The notes beneath the pieces are model-generated. The model had not been told where the DNA came from. It made no database searches and saw only the letters and a program-made list of their open reading frames with translations. A stretch of 11,408 nt of DNA from Solimonas sp041612095. Its GTDB lineage: Bacteria > Pseudomonadota > Gammaproteobacteria > Nevskiales > Nevskiaceae. Location: NCBI GenBank assembly GCA_041612095.1, contig JBFJJW010000104.1, positions 1-11,408 of the forward strand, written 5' to 3'. This document shows positions 1-6,380 of the stretch, piece after piece (positions within the stretch are counted from its first letter, which is position 1; each line of letters opens with the position of its first letter). The translations under genes were made by a program, and so were the position numbers.

Positions 1-6
1 AAAACC

Positions 7-35
7 AATAAAAAAGGCCCTCACGGGGGCCTTTT
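7..35 (-). terminator. Intrinsic terminator after tRNA-fMet
   Basis: On the minus strand a 9-bp perfect stem (AAAAGGCCC with GGGCCTTTT, loop CCGTGA) ends in a run of six T. It lies 13 nt past the CCA end of the initiator tRNA. It should end most tRNA transcripts, so the tRNA looks like its own transcription unit. Any downstream gene lies beyond the window. Confidence 0.85.
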
Positions 36-48
36 CCAAGCCAACAAT

Positions 49-125
49 TGGTAGCGGGGGCAGGATTTGAACCTGCGACCTTCGGGTTATGAGCCCGACG
101 AGCTGCCAGACTGCTCCACCCCGCA
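49..125 (-). tRNA. Initiator tRNA-fMet (CAU)
   Basis: This 77-nt cloverleaf carries formylmethionine to the ribosomal P site to start translation. It closely resembles E. coli tRNA-fMet and shows two initiator hallmarks: three consecutive G-C pairs in the anticodon stem next to the loop CTCATAA, and the A11-U24 pair in the D stem (GAGC/GCTC). The T stem is GCAGG/CCTGC, and the CCA end is encoded (49-51). The first acceptor position is unpaired, as initiators need, but it is U1-U72 here instead of the usual C1-A72 of E. coli; G2-C71 to G7-C66 pair normally. In E. coli the equivalent metY heads the rimP-nusA operon. Here a promoter and a terminator flank the gene closely, which suggests separate expression. 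Confidence 0.97.
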
Positions 126-140
126 CCAGTACAGACGAAA

Positions 141-169
141 AGTATAGCGGTTGCGCCAACTTGTAGCAA
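141..169 (-). promoter_or_regulatory. Sigma70-type promoter of tRNA-fMet
   Basis: On the minus strand TTGCTA (-35, 164-169) and TATACT (-10, 141-146) are separated by an optimal 17 nt. The expected start lies near 134, about 9 nt before the mature tRNA 5' end. The promoter sits between the tRNA-Leu terminator and tRNA-fMet, so the two tRNAs are probably transcribed independently. The sequence just after the -10 box is not particularly GC-rich. Confidence 0.75.
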
Positions 170-200
170 GTGAATTACCGGTGTTTCCGGCATGTTTCGC

Positions 201-227
201 AATAAAAAAGCCGGCGATACGCCGGCT
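201..227 (-). terminator. Intrinsic terminator after tRNA-Leu
   Basis: On the minus strand a 7-bp perfect stem (AGCCGGC, loop GTATC, GCCGGCT) is followed by five T and then ATT. It starts 7 nt after the CCA end of tRNA-Leu. It should end transcripts from the tRNA-Leu promoter and any read-through from secG. Its core nearly matches the hairpin after ftsH. Confidence 0.85.
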
Positions 228-234
228 TCTCGAT

Positions 235-319
235 TGGTGCCCACGGAGAGACTCGAACTCCCATGACTTTCGCCGCTACCACCTCAAGGTAGTGTGTCTA
301 CCAATTCCACCACGTGGGC
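235..319 (-). tRNA. tRNA-Leu (GAG)
   Basis: This 85-nt class II tRNA decodes the leucine codons CUC and CUU. The acceptor stem is GCCCACG/CGTGGGC with discriminator A73 and an encoded CCA (235-237). The anticodon stem is CTACC/GGTAG around the loop TTGAGGT, which gives anticodon GAG. The extra arm is long (GGC-GAAA-GTC) as in leucine tRNAs, and the T loop is TTCGAGT. It corresponds to E. coli leuU, which also lies next to secG. It follows secG by 56 nt, with its own promoter in that gap and a terminator after it. Confidence 0.97.
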
Positions 320-347
320 AATGTGAAGCAGTGCAAATCGGGCGCGG

Positions 348-376
348 ATTCTAGCGCCCAAGTGCCGGTTTGTCTC
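348..376 (-). promoter_or_regulatory. Putative stable-RNA promoter of tRNA-Leu
   Basis: On the minus strand GAGACA (371-376, 4 of 6 matches to the -35 consensus) and TAGAAT (348-353, 5 of 6 matches to the -10) are 17 nt apart. The -35 box overlaps the first base position of the secG stop codon. The bases after the -10 box (CCGCGCCCG) form a GC-rich discriminator, typical of stringently controlled stable-RNA promoters. Predicted by eye. Confidence 0.55.
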
Positions 377-714
377 TACTCGGGAACAACGGGGGCCGCG
401 GGCACTTCAGGATCGACCGCCTCGGCAGTGCTTTCGCTCTGCGCAGGCTCCATCTTTTCGACAATCGACCCGGGATCGCGCTGGCCATGGACCAGATAAG
501 CCAGCGCCAGACTGACGCAGAAGAAGATCGTCGCCAGCCAGGCCGTCGCCCGCGACAGGAAGTTAGCCGAACCCCTGGAGCCGAACACGGTTCCGGAGGC
601 ACCGCTGCCAAAGGCGGCGCCGGCGTCGGCACCCTTGCCGTGCTGCAGCAGAATCAGCCCGACCAGGCCCAGGGCCACGATCACTTGGACAATCACCAAC
701 ACCGTGTAATACAT
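376..714 (-). CDS. secG: Protein translocase subunit SecG
   Basis: SecG is the small auxiliary subunit of the SecYEG inner-membrane channel and aids SecA-driven export of unfolded proteins. The 112-residue product (E. coli 110) has the family layout: a hydrophobic helix at about 3-23, a glycine-rich cytoplasmic loop with LLQ-GKGAD and FGS-type repeats (22-48), the NFLSR motif (51-55), and a second helix at about 56-75. The tail from about 78 is acidic and rich in proline and alanine, which varies in the family. The start is ATG, 7 nt after the tpiA stop, with only a short GAG as ribosome site, so translational coupling to tpiA is likely. The tpiA-secG-tRNA-Leu order is common in gammaproteobacteria. 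Confidence 0.95.
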   Translation of the reverse strand: MYYTVLVIVQVIVALGLVGLILLQHGKGADAGAAFGSGASGTVFGSRGSANFLSRATAWLATIFFCVSLALAYLVHGQRDPGSIVEKMEPAQSESTAEAVDPEVPAAPVVPE

Positions 715-721
715 GCTCGAC

Positions 722-1492
722 TCAGTTTGTTTGCGCCTGCGCGGCTGCGCAGATCGCGAGAAATTCAGCAGCCTTCAGCGAGGCGCCGCCTATCAACCCT
801 CCATCCAGATCCGGGCAGGCGAACAGCGTGGCCGCGTTATCGGCCTTGACACTGCCACCGTAAAGAATACGAACGGAATTTGCGATTTTAGCATCCTGTC
901 CCGCCAAACGGCCACGCAAGAACGCGTGGGCGGCCTGCGCCTGTTCCGGGCTTGCGGTCAGCCCGGTTCCGATGGCCCAAACCGGCTCGTATGCGATCAC
1001 TGCCTGCCTGAAGGCGCCGACGCCACAGAGCGCCAGCACCGCATCGAGCTGCCGCGCCAGCACCGACTCGGTTGTGCCGGCCTCCCGGTCAGCAAGCGTT
1101 TCTCCCACGCACAGTATCGGCGTAAGGCCGCAGACCTGTGCCGCGTGAAACTTTCTGGCCACCGTTTCGTCACTTTCGCCGTACAGCGCTCGCCGTTCAG
1201 AATGGCCGACGATGACATAGGTACAACCGACGTCGCGCAACATCCCGCCGTGAATCTCGCCGGTGAACGCGCCCGGCTTCTCTTGCTCACTCAGCGTTTG
1301 CGCGCCCAAGTGCAGTGGGCTGCCGCTGGCCTGGTCGCGTACCGCCTCCAAGTACACAACCGGCGGACACACCAGGATCTCGACGTCCGGGAATTTCTTT
1401 GCGTCAAACACCAGGTCACGAATCAGATTCGCATTGGCATCTGACGCGCCATTCATCTTCCAGTTGCCGGCAACCAGCTTACGTCTACTCAT
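722..1492 (-). CDS. tpiA: Triose-phosphate isomerase
   Basis: This cytosolic TIM-barrel enzyme interconverts dihydroxyacetone phosphate and glyceraldehyde 3-phosphate in glycolysis and gluconeogenesis. The 256-residue product has normal length. Visible catalytic features are Asn10 and Lys12 in the N-terminal GNWKMN motif, the electrophile His97 in VGHSER (95-100), the base Glu169 in AYEPVWAIGTG (167-177, including the mobile loop 6), and the phosphate-binding YGGSV (211-215) and GGLIGGASL (231-239) stretches. The start is ATG, preceded by AGGGGG about 9 nt upstream. It follows the glmM stop by 24 nt and precedes secG by 7 nt, so it lies inside the folP-glmM-tpiA-secG run. All key residues are intact. 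Confidence 0.97.
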   Translation of the reverse strand: MSRRKLVAGNWKMNGASDANANLIRDLVFDAKKFPDVEILVCPPVVYLEAVRDQASGSPLHLGAQTLSEQEKPGAFTGEIHGGMLRDVGCTYVIVGHSERRALYGESDETVARKFHAAQVCGLTPILCVGETLADREAGTTESVLARQLDAVLALCGVGAFRQAVIAYEPVWAIGTGLTASPEQAQAAHAFLRGRLAGQDAKIANSVRILYGGSVKADNAATLFACPDLDGGLIGGASLKAAEFLAICAAAQAQTN

Positions 1493-1516
1493 CTCGATAC
1501 GCCCCCTACCTCAGTT

Positions 1517-2854
1517 CTAGTTACAAGCCGCGCGCACACAATCGGCCAGAACTTCGGCCTCACGATTGGCTGCGCGCTCGTCTTCCGCCTCTACCATCAC
1601 CCGAATCAGGGGCTCAGTGCCTGAGGCCCGGAGCAACGTCCGCCCATGCTCGCCCAAACGTGCCTGCGCCTGCTGCTCGGCGGCCCGAACGGCCGCCGAC
1701 TCAACAATTGCGCCCGCACTTCCGCTCACCTTCAGGTTGATCAAGCGCTGTGGGTACCGCTTCATGCCGGCGACCGACTCCGCCAACGAGCGACCCTCCC
1801 GGACCATTGCAGTGAGCACCTGCAGCGCCGTGACGATTCCGTCGCCCGTAGTCGCCTTGTCCAGGCACAAGGTATGACCCGATGTTTCGCCACCGAGCAT
1901 GCCTCCCTTCGCGCGCAGCATTTCCATTACGTAGCGATCGCCCACCTTGGCTCGCCCGAATTCCAGGCCCAGGCCCTTGAGTGCCTGTTCCAGACCGAGA
2001 TTGGACATCAGCGTGCCAATGACCGGCCCTTTCAACTCGCCGGCCGCCGCGCGGGATCTCGCTATCGCAAACAGAATCTGATCGCCATCCACCTCGTGAC
2101 CTGCGGCGTCGACCAGCAGACAGCGATCAGCATCGCCATCCAGCGCAATGCCGAGATGCGCACCACGCTTGAGCACCATCGCCTGCAGCGCGCCGAGATG
2201 GGTGGACCCGCAGTCCTGATTGATGTTCAGGCCGTCCGGCCGATCGCCAATTACTGTGACATCAGCCCCCAGCTCCTCGAATACGGCTGGGGCCACCCGG
2301 TAAGCCGCACCGTGGGCGCAGTCGACGACCAGCTTGACGCCAGCGAGCGTGCGCTCCCCGAAAGTTGCCTTGCAAAACTCGATATAGCGCCCGGGTGCAT
2401 CAGCGATGCGTTTGGCGCGCCCGAACTGCTCCGGCTCCACACTGACCATCGCCTGCTCGAGCAAGGATTCGATTTCCAGCTCGACGTCATCGCTGAGCTT
2501 GCCGCCGTCGGGGCCAAAAAACTTCACACCATTGTCGTGGTGCGGATTATGTGAGGCCGAGATGACCACGCCGGCGCGCGCGCGCATCACGCGCGTCAGG
2601 TAGGCCACGCCGGGAGTGGGCAGCGGCCCGAGCAGATCGACCTCAACGCCGGCTGCGGCAAGGCCCGCTTCAAGCGCCGATTCAAATACGTAGCCGGAAC
2701 GGCGCGTGTCCTTGCCAATGACGACGCGCGCACCCGGTGCGCGACCGAGCACGCAGCCAGCAGCCCAGCCCAGGCGCAACACGAAGTCGGGGGTCATCGG
2801 AGGAATGCCGACGCGCCCGCGGATACCGTCGGTGCCGAAATACTTACGTGCCAA
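1517..2854 (-). CDS. glmM: Phosphoglucosamine mutase
   Basis: GlmM converts glucosamine 6-phosphate to glucosamine 1-phosphate, a step toward UDP-GlcNAc for peptidoglycan and lipopolysaccharide. The product has 445 residues, the same as E. coli. The N-terminal FGTDGIRG (6-13) is diagnostic. Ser101 in SASHNP (99-104) is the catalytic phosphoserine. DGDADR (239-244) binds magnesium, GGETSGH (321-327) is the sugar-binding loop, and RASGTEP (409-415) in the C-terminal domain binds phosphate. The start codon is TTG, not ATG. It is supported by alignment of MARKYFGTDG with the E. coli N-terminus and by GGGGGA just upstream. The first 11 nt overlap the end of folP in another frame, so translational coupling is likely; folP-glmM adjacency is widely conserved. 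Confidence 0.96.
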   Translation of the reverse strand: MARKYFGTDGIRGRVGIPPMTPDFVLRLGWAAGCVLGRAPGARVVIGKDTRRSGYVFESALEAGLAAAGVEVDLLGPLPTPGVAYLTRVMRARAGVVISASHNPHHDNGVKFFGPDGGKLSDDVELEIESLLEQAMVSVEPEQFGRAKRIADAPGRYIEFCKATFGERTLAGVKLVVDCAHGAAYRVAPAVFEELGADVTVIGDRPDGLNINQDCGSTHLGALQAMVLKRGAHLGIALDGDADRCLLVDAAGHEVDGDQILFAIARSRAAAGELKGPVIGTLMSNLGLEQALKGLGLEFGRAKVGDRYVMEMLRAKGGMLGGETSGHTLCLDKATTGDGIVTALQVLTAMVREGRSLAESVAGMKRYPQRLINLKVSGSAGAIVESAAVRAAEQQAQARLGEHGRTLLRASGTEPLIRVMVEAEDERAANREAEVLADCVRAACN

Positions 2855-3689
2855 GAATCCCCCGTGCTTCTCGAACCGCGTGTGCCACCCGTACGGCGTC
2901 TACCGTCGCCGCGACATCGTGGGCGCGAACTATAGCCACCCCTTGCCAAATGGCAAGCGCGGCCATCGCCAGACTGCCCGGCAGCCGCTCGGTCACATTC
3001 CTCCCCAAGAGGTGCTGGAACAGCGACTTGCGTGAAACCCCCACCAGGAGTGGAACGCCAGCGCTCGCCAGGGCCTGCAGATGCGCCATCAGCTGCAGAT
3101 TGTGCGCCAAGCTCTTTCCAAACCCGATGCCCGGGTCCAGCAGCACGCTCTCACGATTGATGCCCGCATCCAGACAAGCGCTCAGCCGCGACTGCAGATA
3201 CTGCTGCACCTCGCCGACCACATCCTCATAGTGCGGTGCGCGTTGCATGCTGCGCGGCTCACCCTGCATATGCATCAGGCACACTGCAGCGCCGGATTCA
3301 GCTGCGACACGCAGTGCCCCTGGCGCACGCAGCGCGTTGACATCATTGATGAGCACCGCGCCGGCCGCGCAGGCGGCCTTCATGACGCCGGGCTTCATCG
3401 TATCGACCGATACCAATGCGTCCAACTCGCGGACCAGTCGCTCGATGACCGGCACCACACGATCCAGTTCCTGTTGCTCATCCACCGGGCTTGCTCCGGG
3501 GCGTGTGGATTCGCCGCCGACATCAAGCAGGCTGGCCCCTTCGTCGAGCATCTGCCGTGCACGCTGCACCGCACGCTCCGCATCCAGATACGTGCCACCG
3601 TCGGAGAAGGAGTCCGGCGTGATATTCAGCACCCCCATGACCCTGGGTACTGAGCAATCCAGCATGGTATTGCGCAGCTTGAGACGCAT
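2844..3689 (-). CDS. folP: Dihydropteroate synthase
   Basis: FolP condenses 6-hydroxymethyl-7,8-dihydropterin pyrophosphate with p-aminobenzoate to form dihydropteroate in folate synthesis. It is the sulfonamide target. From the ATG at 3689 the product has 281 residues (E. coli 282), and key residues fall at E. coli positions: Asn22, Asp96, Asn115, Asp185, Lys221, Arg255 and His257. The signature LNITPDSFSDGG is at 21-32 and the pABA loop STRPG at 61-65. Phe28 and Pro64, both known resistance sites, are wild type. A frame from a TTG at 3734 would add 15 residues, but that stretch is the hairpin after ftsH, so I reject it. No clear Shine-Dalgarno precedes the ATG. The TAA stop overlaps glmM by 11 nt. 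Confidence 0.95.
   Translation of the reverse strand: MRLKLRNTMLDCSVPRVMGVLNITPDSFSDGGTYLDAERAVQRARQMLDEGASLLDVGGESTRPGASPVDEQQELDRVVPVIERLVRELDALVSVDTMKPGVMKAACAAGAVLINDVNALRAPGALRVAAESGAAVCLMHMQGEPRSMQRAPHYEDVVGEVQQYLQSRLSACLDAGINRESVLLDPGIGFGKSLAHNLQLMAHLQALASAGVPLLVGVSRKSLFQHLLGRNVTERLPGSLAMAALAIWQGVAIVRAHDVAATVDAVRVAHAVREARGILGT
2858..2863 (-). promoter_or_regulatory. Ribosome binding site of glmM (supports TTG start)
   Basis: On the minus strand GGGGGA lies 3 nt before the TTG start of glmM, inside the coding end of folP. GGGGG can pair with the CCUCC of 16S rRNA through one G-U wobble. The spacing is short. No ATG near this position keeps the conserved N-terminus. Confidence 0.5.
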
Positions 3690-3700
3690 GGCGGCACATA

Positions 3701-3731
3701 CAACAAGGCCGGCGATATGCCGGCCTTGTTG
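3701..3731 (-). terminator. Hairpin after ftsH, possible partial terminator
   Basis: A perfect 13-bp inverted repeat (CAACAAGGCCGGC and its complement, loop of five) begins 3 nt after the ftsH stop codon and ends 11 nt before the folP ATG. The rising arm is A-rich and the falling arm T-rich (CCTTGTTG), but no clean T run follows. It may terminate partly, protect the 3' end of ftsH mRNA, or mark a processing site. Confidence 0.6.
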
Positions 3732-3734
3732 CAA

Positions 3735-5660
3735 TCAGGTCTGGCTCGCGGGGTTCGGCGATACCGCGGCGCCTACACCCTTATCTGACGACGACGGCCT
3801 GGGCGGTGGATCGTCGGGGCGATTCCCATCTGTCCAGCTTTCCGGTGGTCCGGGGTCCTGCCCCGCCATGATGCGCGCCAGTTGAGCGGCATCGATCGTC
3901 TCGTACTTGATCAAAGCCTCCGCCATTGCATGCAGCTTGGCCAAGTTGTCCTCAATGATCTTCTTTGCACGTGCATAGTTGTGCTCGATGATCTGCCGAA
4001 CCTCGACGTCGATCGCATTCGCGGTATCGTCCGACACATGCTTGGTCTGGGTTACCGACTTGCCCAGGAACACCTCGCCGTTGTCTTCGGAATAGGACAA
4101 TGGGCCGAGCTTCCCGGACATGCCCCATTTGGTGACCATGTTGCGCGCAATTTCGGTCGCTCGCTCGATGTCATTGCTGGCACCAGTCGTGACCTTGTCC
4201 AGTCCGAAGATCGTCTCCTCGGCGATGCGCCCGCCGAACAGCGAGCAGATCTGCGAGTTGAGCCGCTGCTTGGTGTAGCTGTAGCGATCTTCTTCCGGCA
4301 AAAACATCGTGACGCCCAGAGCCCGACCGCGCGGAATGATCGTCACCTTGTAGACCGGATCGTGCTCCGGCACTGACAGTCCCACGATGGCATGGCCGGC
4401 CTCATGGTAGGCCGTCAGCTTCTTCTCGTCTTCGGACATGACCATCGAGCGTCGCTCAGCGCCCATCATGATCTTGTCCTTGGCGCGTTCGAAATCATCG
4501 TGGTCAACCAGGCGCTTGTTGGCCCGCGCCGCAAACAGCGCGGCCTCGTTGACCAGATTGGCCAGATCGGCGCCTGAAAAGCCCGGCGTCGCGCGCGCGA
4601 TGATGGCCGGCTTGACGTTGTCCGCCAGCGGCACCGCGCGCATGTGAACCTTCAGTATCTGCTCACGACCCCGTACATCCGGCAACGGCACCACGACTTG
4701 CCGATCAAAACGGCCGGGACGCAACAACGCCGGATCGAGCACATCAGGGCGGTTGGTTGCGGCAATGACGATGACGCCCTCGCTACCTTCGAAGCCGTCC
4801 ATCTCCACCAACAGCTGGTTCAGGGTCTGCTCGCGCTCGTCGTGGCCACCACCCAATCCGGCCCCTCGATGGCGGCCGACCGCATCAATCTCATCGATGA
4901 AGATGATGCACGGGGCAAGTTTCTTTGCCTGCTCGAACATGTCGCGCACACGGGACGCGCCCACGCCGACGAACATCTCGACAAAATCAGAGCCGGAGAT
5001 CGAGAAGAACGGCACGCCGGCCTCACCGGCAATGGCGCGCGCCAGCAAGGTCTTGCCGGTACCCGGCGAGCCAACCATCAGCACGCCGCGCGGAATCTTG
5101 CCGCCCAGCTTCTGGAACTTGCCCGGGTCCTTCAGGAAGTCGACCAGCTCGGACACTTCCTGCTTGGCTTCCTCGCAGCCCGCGACATCGTTGAACGTGA
5201 TCTTCGACTGATCGGCGTTGAGCATGCGCGCACGGCTCTTGCCGAACGACAGCGCACCGCGGCCGCCACCGCCACCCTGCATCTGGCGCATGAAGTACAC
5301 CCAGACCGCTATCAGCAGCAGAATCGGGAATGCATTGAACAGCAACTGCAGCAGGATCGGCGTTTCGCGCGGCAACGAACCGGAGAACTTGACGTCGTTC
5401 TTCAGCAGCTCACCGACCATCGCGCTGTTGTCGGTTTCCGGGCTGACGGCGCGGAAAGACGAGCCGCCCTTCATCTTGCCGCGGATGCTCGGGCCCTCGA
5501 TCAGCACCTCAGCGACATTGCCTTGCTGGACCTGACTCATGAACTCTGAGTACGCCAGCTCGGGCTGCTGCTGAGAGCGCGAGGTAAAGCTCTGGAACAC
5601 GCTCATCAATACGACGAGGATCACCACCCAGAGCAGCAAATTCTTGGCCAGATCGTTCAA
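3735..5660 (-). CDS. ftsH: ATP-dependent zinc metalloprotease FtsH
   Basis: FtsH is a hexameric inner-membrane AAA+ protease. In E. coli it degrades unassembled membrane proteins and regulators such as sigma32 and LpxC. The 641-residue product has helices at about 6-25 and 102-124 around a periplasmic domain, Walker A GSPGTGKT (197-204), Walker B FIDEID (254-259), the arginine-finger region ending in RPGRFDR (314-320), zinc site HEAGH (419-423) and the third zinc ligand Asp497 in TTGASND. The pore motif FVEMFVGVG is at 226-234. Walker A has Ser198 where E. coli has Pro. The C-terminal tail from about 604 is proline-rich and variable. The start is TTG with AGGAA 6 nt upstream, matching the E. 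coli N-terminus (MSDMAKN against MNDLAKN). rlmE lies 63 nt upstream; rlmE-ftsH pairing is conserved in gammaproteobacteria. Confidence 0.97.
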   Translation of the reverse strand: MNDLAKNLLLWVVILVVLMSVFQSFTSRSQQQPELAYSEFMSQVQQGNVAEVLIEGPSIRGKMKGGSSFRAVSPETDNSAMVGELLKNDVKFSGSLPRETPILLQLLFNAFPILLLIAVWVYFMRQMQGGGGGRGALSFGKSRARMLNADQSKITFNDVAGCEEAKQEVSELVDFLKDPGKFQKLGGKIPRGVLMVGSPGTGKTLLARAIAGEAGVPFFSISGSDFVEMFVGVGASRVRDMFEQAKKLAPCIIFIDEIDAVGRHRGAGLGGGHDEREQTLNQLLVEMDGFEGSEGVIVIAATNRPDVLDPALLRPGRFDRQVVVPLPDVRGREQILKVHMRAVPLADNVKPAIIARATPGFSGADLANLVNEAALFAARANKRLVDHDDFERAKDKIMMGAERRSMVMSEDEKKLTAYHEAGHAIVGLSVPEHDPVYKVTIIPRGRALGVTMFLPEEDRYSYTKQRLNSQICSLFGGRIAEETIFGLDKVTTGASNDIERATEIARNMVTKWGMSGKLGPLSYSEDNGEVFLGKSVTQTKHVSDDTANAIDVEVRQIIEHNYARAKKIIEDNLAKLHAMAEALIKYETIDAAQLARIMAGQDPGPPESWTDGNRPDDPPPRPSSSDKGVGAAVSPNPASQT

Positions 5661-5666
5661 CGTCAG

Positions 5667-5671
5667 TTCCT
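5667..5671 (-). promoter_or_regulatory. Ribosome binding site of ftsH (supports TTG start)
   Basis: On the minus strand AGGAA stands 6 nt before the TTG start of ftsH, an ideal distance. The first in-frame ATG is well inside the first membrane helix, so the TTG is the only start that keeps the conserved N-terminus. Confidence 0.75.
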
Positions 5672-5723
5672 GTAGTCCACGTAAACCATTGACAGCACTA
5701 AACCTATTGTCACGCTTAGAACC

Positions 5724-6353
5724 TTACACCGCGCGAAAGTTGCGCGCCAGCAAATACACTTCCTTTGACCGCGGCCGCGACGCCTTCGGCTTGCGAATCG
5801 TTACTGATTCAAAGACTTCGCGCAGCGACTTCAGATAGCTGTCGAAGCCCTCGCCCTGAAACATCTTCGCAAGAAAGGTGCCTTTGGGCTTCAGATGTGC
5901 CTTGGCGAAGTCAAGTGCCAATTCGCCCAGATGCAGACATCCGGCCTGGTCGGCTGAATCTATGCCACTGATATTGGGGGCCATGTCGCTCAATACAAGG
6001 TCAACCTTCTGCTCCCCGAGACGCGCCTCCAACTGCTGCAGCACCGCCTCCTCGCGAAAGTCGCCCTGAATGAAGTCAACCTGCGGTAGCGGGTCCATGG
6101 GCAGGATATCCAGGGCAAAAAGCTGCCCCTTGCTTCCCAACTGTGGGCGCGCCCACTGGCTCCAGCCGCCGGGAGCCGCACCCAGATCCACTACGATCTG
6201 ACCGGGTTTAAGGATGCGGTCCTTTCCCTGAATCTCGATCAACTTGAACGTGGCGCGTGAGCGATAGCCCAGCCGCCGTGCCTCCTGCACGTACGTATCC
6301 GCTCGATGCTCAACCAGCCATCGGGTGGAACTGGAGCTACGCTTCTTGCTCAT
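5724..6353 (-). CDS. rlmE: 23S rRNA (uridine-2552-2'-O) methyltransferase RlmE
   Basis: RlmE (FtsJ/RrmJ) 2'-O-methylates U2552 in the A loop of 23S rRNA using S-adenosylmethionine, a late step in 50S subunit assembly and heat-inducible in E. coli. The 209-residue product matches the E. coli length. The SAM-binding motif is VDLGAAPGGWSQW (55-67). The catalytic K-D-K-E tetrad is Lys37, Asp123, Lys163 and Glu198, each one less than in E. coli. The lysine- and serine-rich N-terminus suits RNA binding. The start is ATG with AGGCGG upstream. It lies 27 nt after greA and 63 nt before ftsH. The divergent yhbY gene found next to it in E. coli is absent. I see no heat-shock promoter in the short gaps. 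Confidence 0.96.
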   Translation of the reverse strand: MSKKRSSSSTRWLVEHRADTYVQEARRLGYRSRATFKLIEIQGKDRILKPGQIVVDLGAAPGGWSQWARPQLGSKGQLFALDILPMDPLPQVDFIQGDFREEAVLQQLEARLGEQKVDLVLSDMAPNISGIDSADQAGCLHLGELALDFAKAHLKPKGTFLAKMFQGEGFDSYLKSLREVFESVTIRKPKASRPRSKEVYLLARNFRAV

Positions 6354-6380
6354 GCTACCGCCTGGGCAAAGCCCGGAAAC

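Noticed and set aside
1646..2554. Long plus-strand open frame (302 codons) opposite glmM
   Set aside because: It is antisense to a gene with all catalytic motifs intact, its translation resembles no family I know, and GC-rich coding DNA routinely yields long antisense frames.
3690..3734. N-terminal extension of folP from a TTG directly after the ftsH stop
   Set aside because: The 15 extra codons are the hairpin sequence, and the ATG at 3689 places all active-site residues at E. coli numbering.
4644..5549. Plus-strand open frame (301 codons) opposite ftsH
   Set aside because: It lies wholly within ftsH, has biased composition rich in Gln, Arg, His and Leu, and no recognisable domain; a shadow frame.
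5690..5712. Inverted repeat TGACA-N13-TGTCA upstream of ftsH
   Set aside because: Only 5 bp with a 13-nt spacer and no matching promoter boxes; expected by chance, and no known operator fits.
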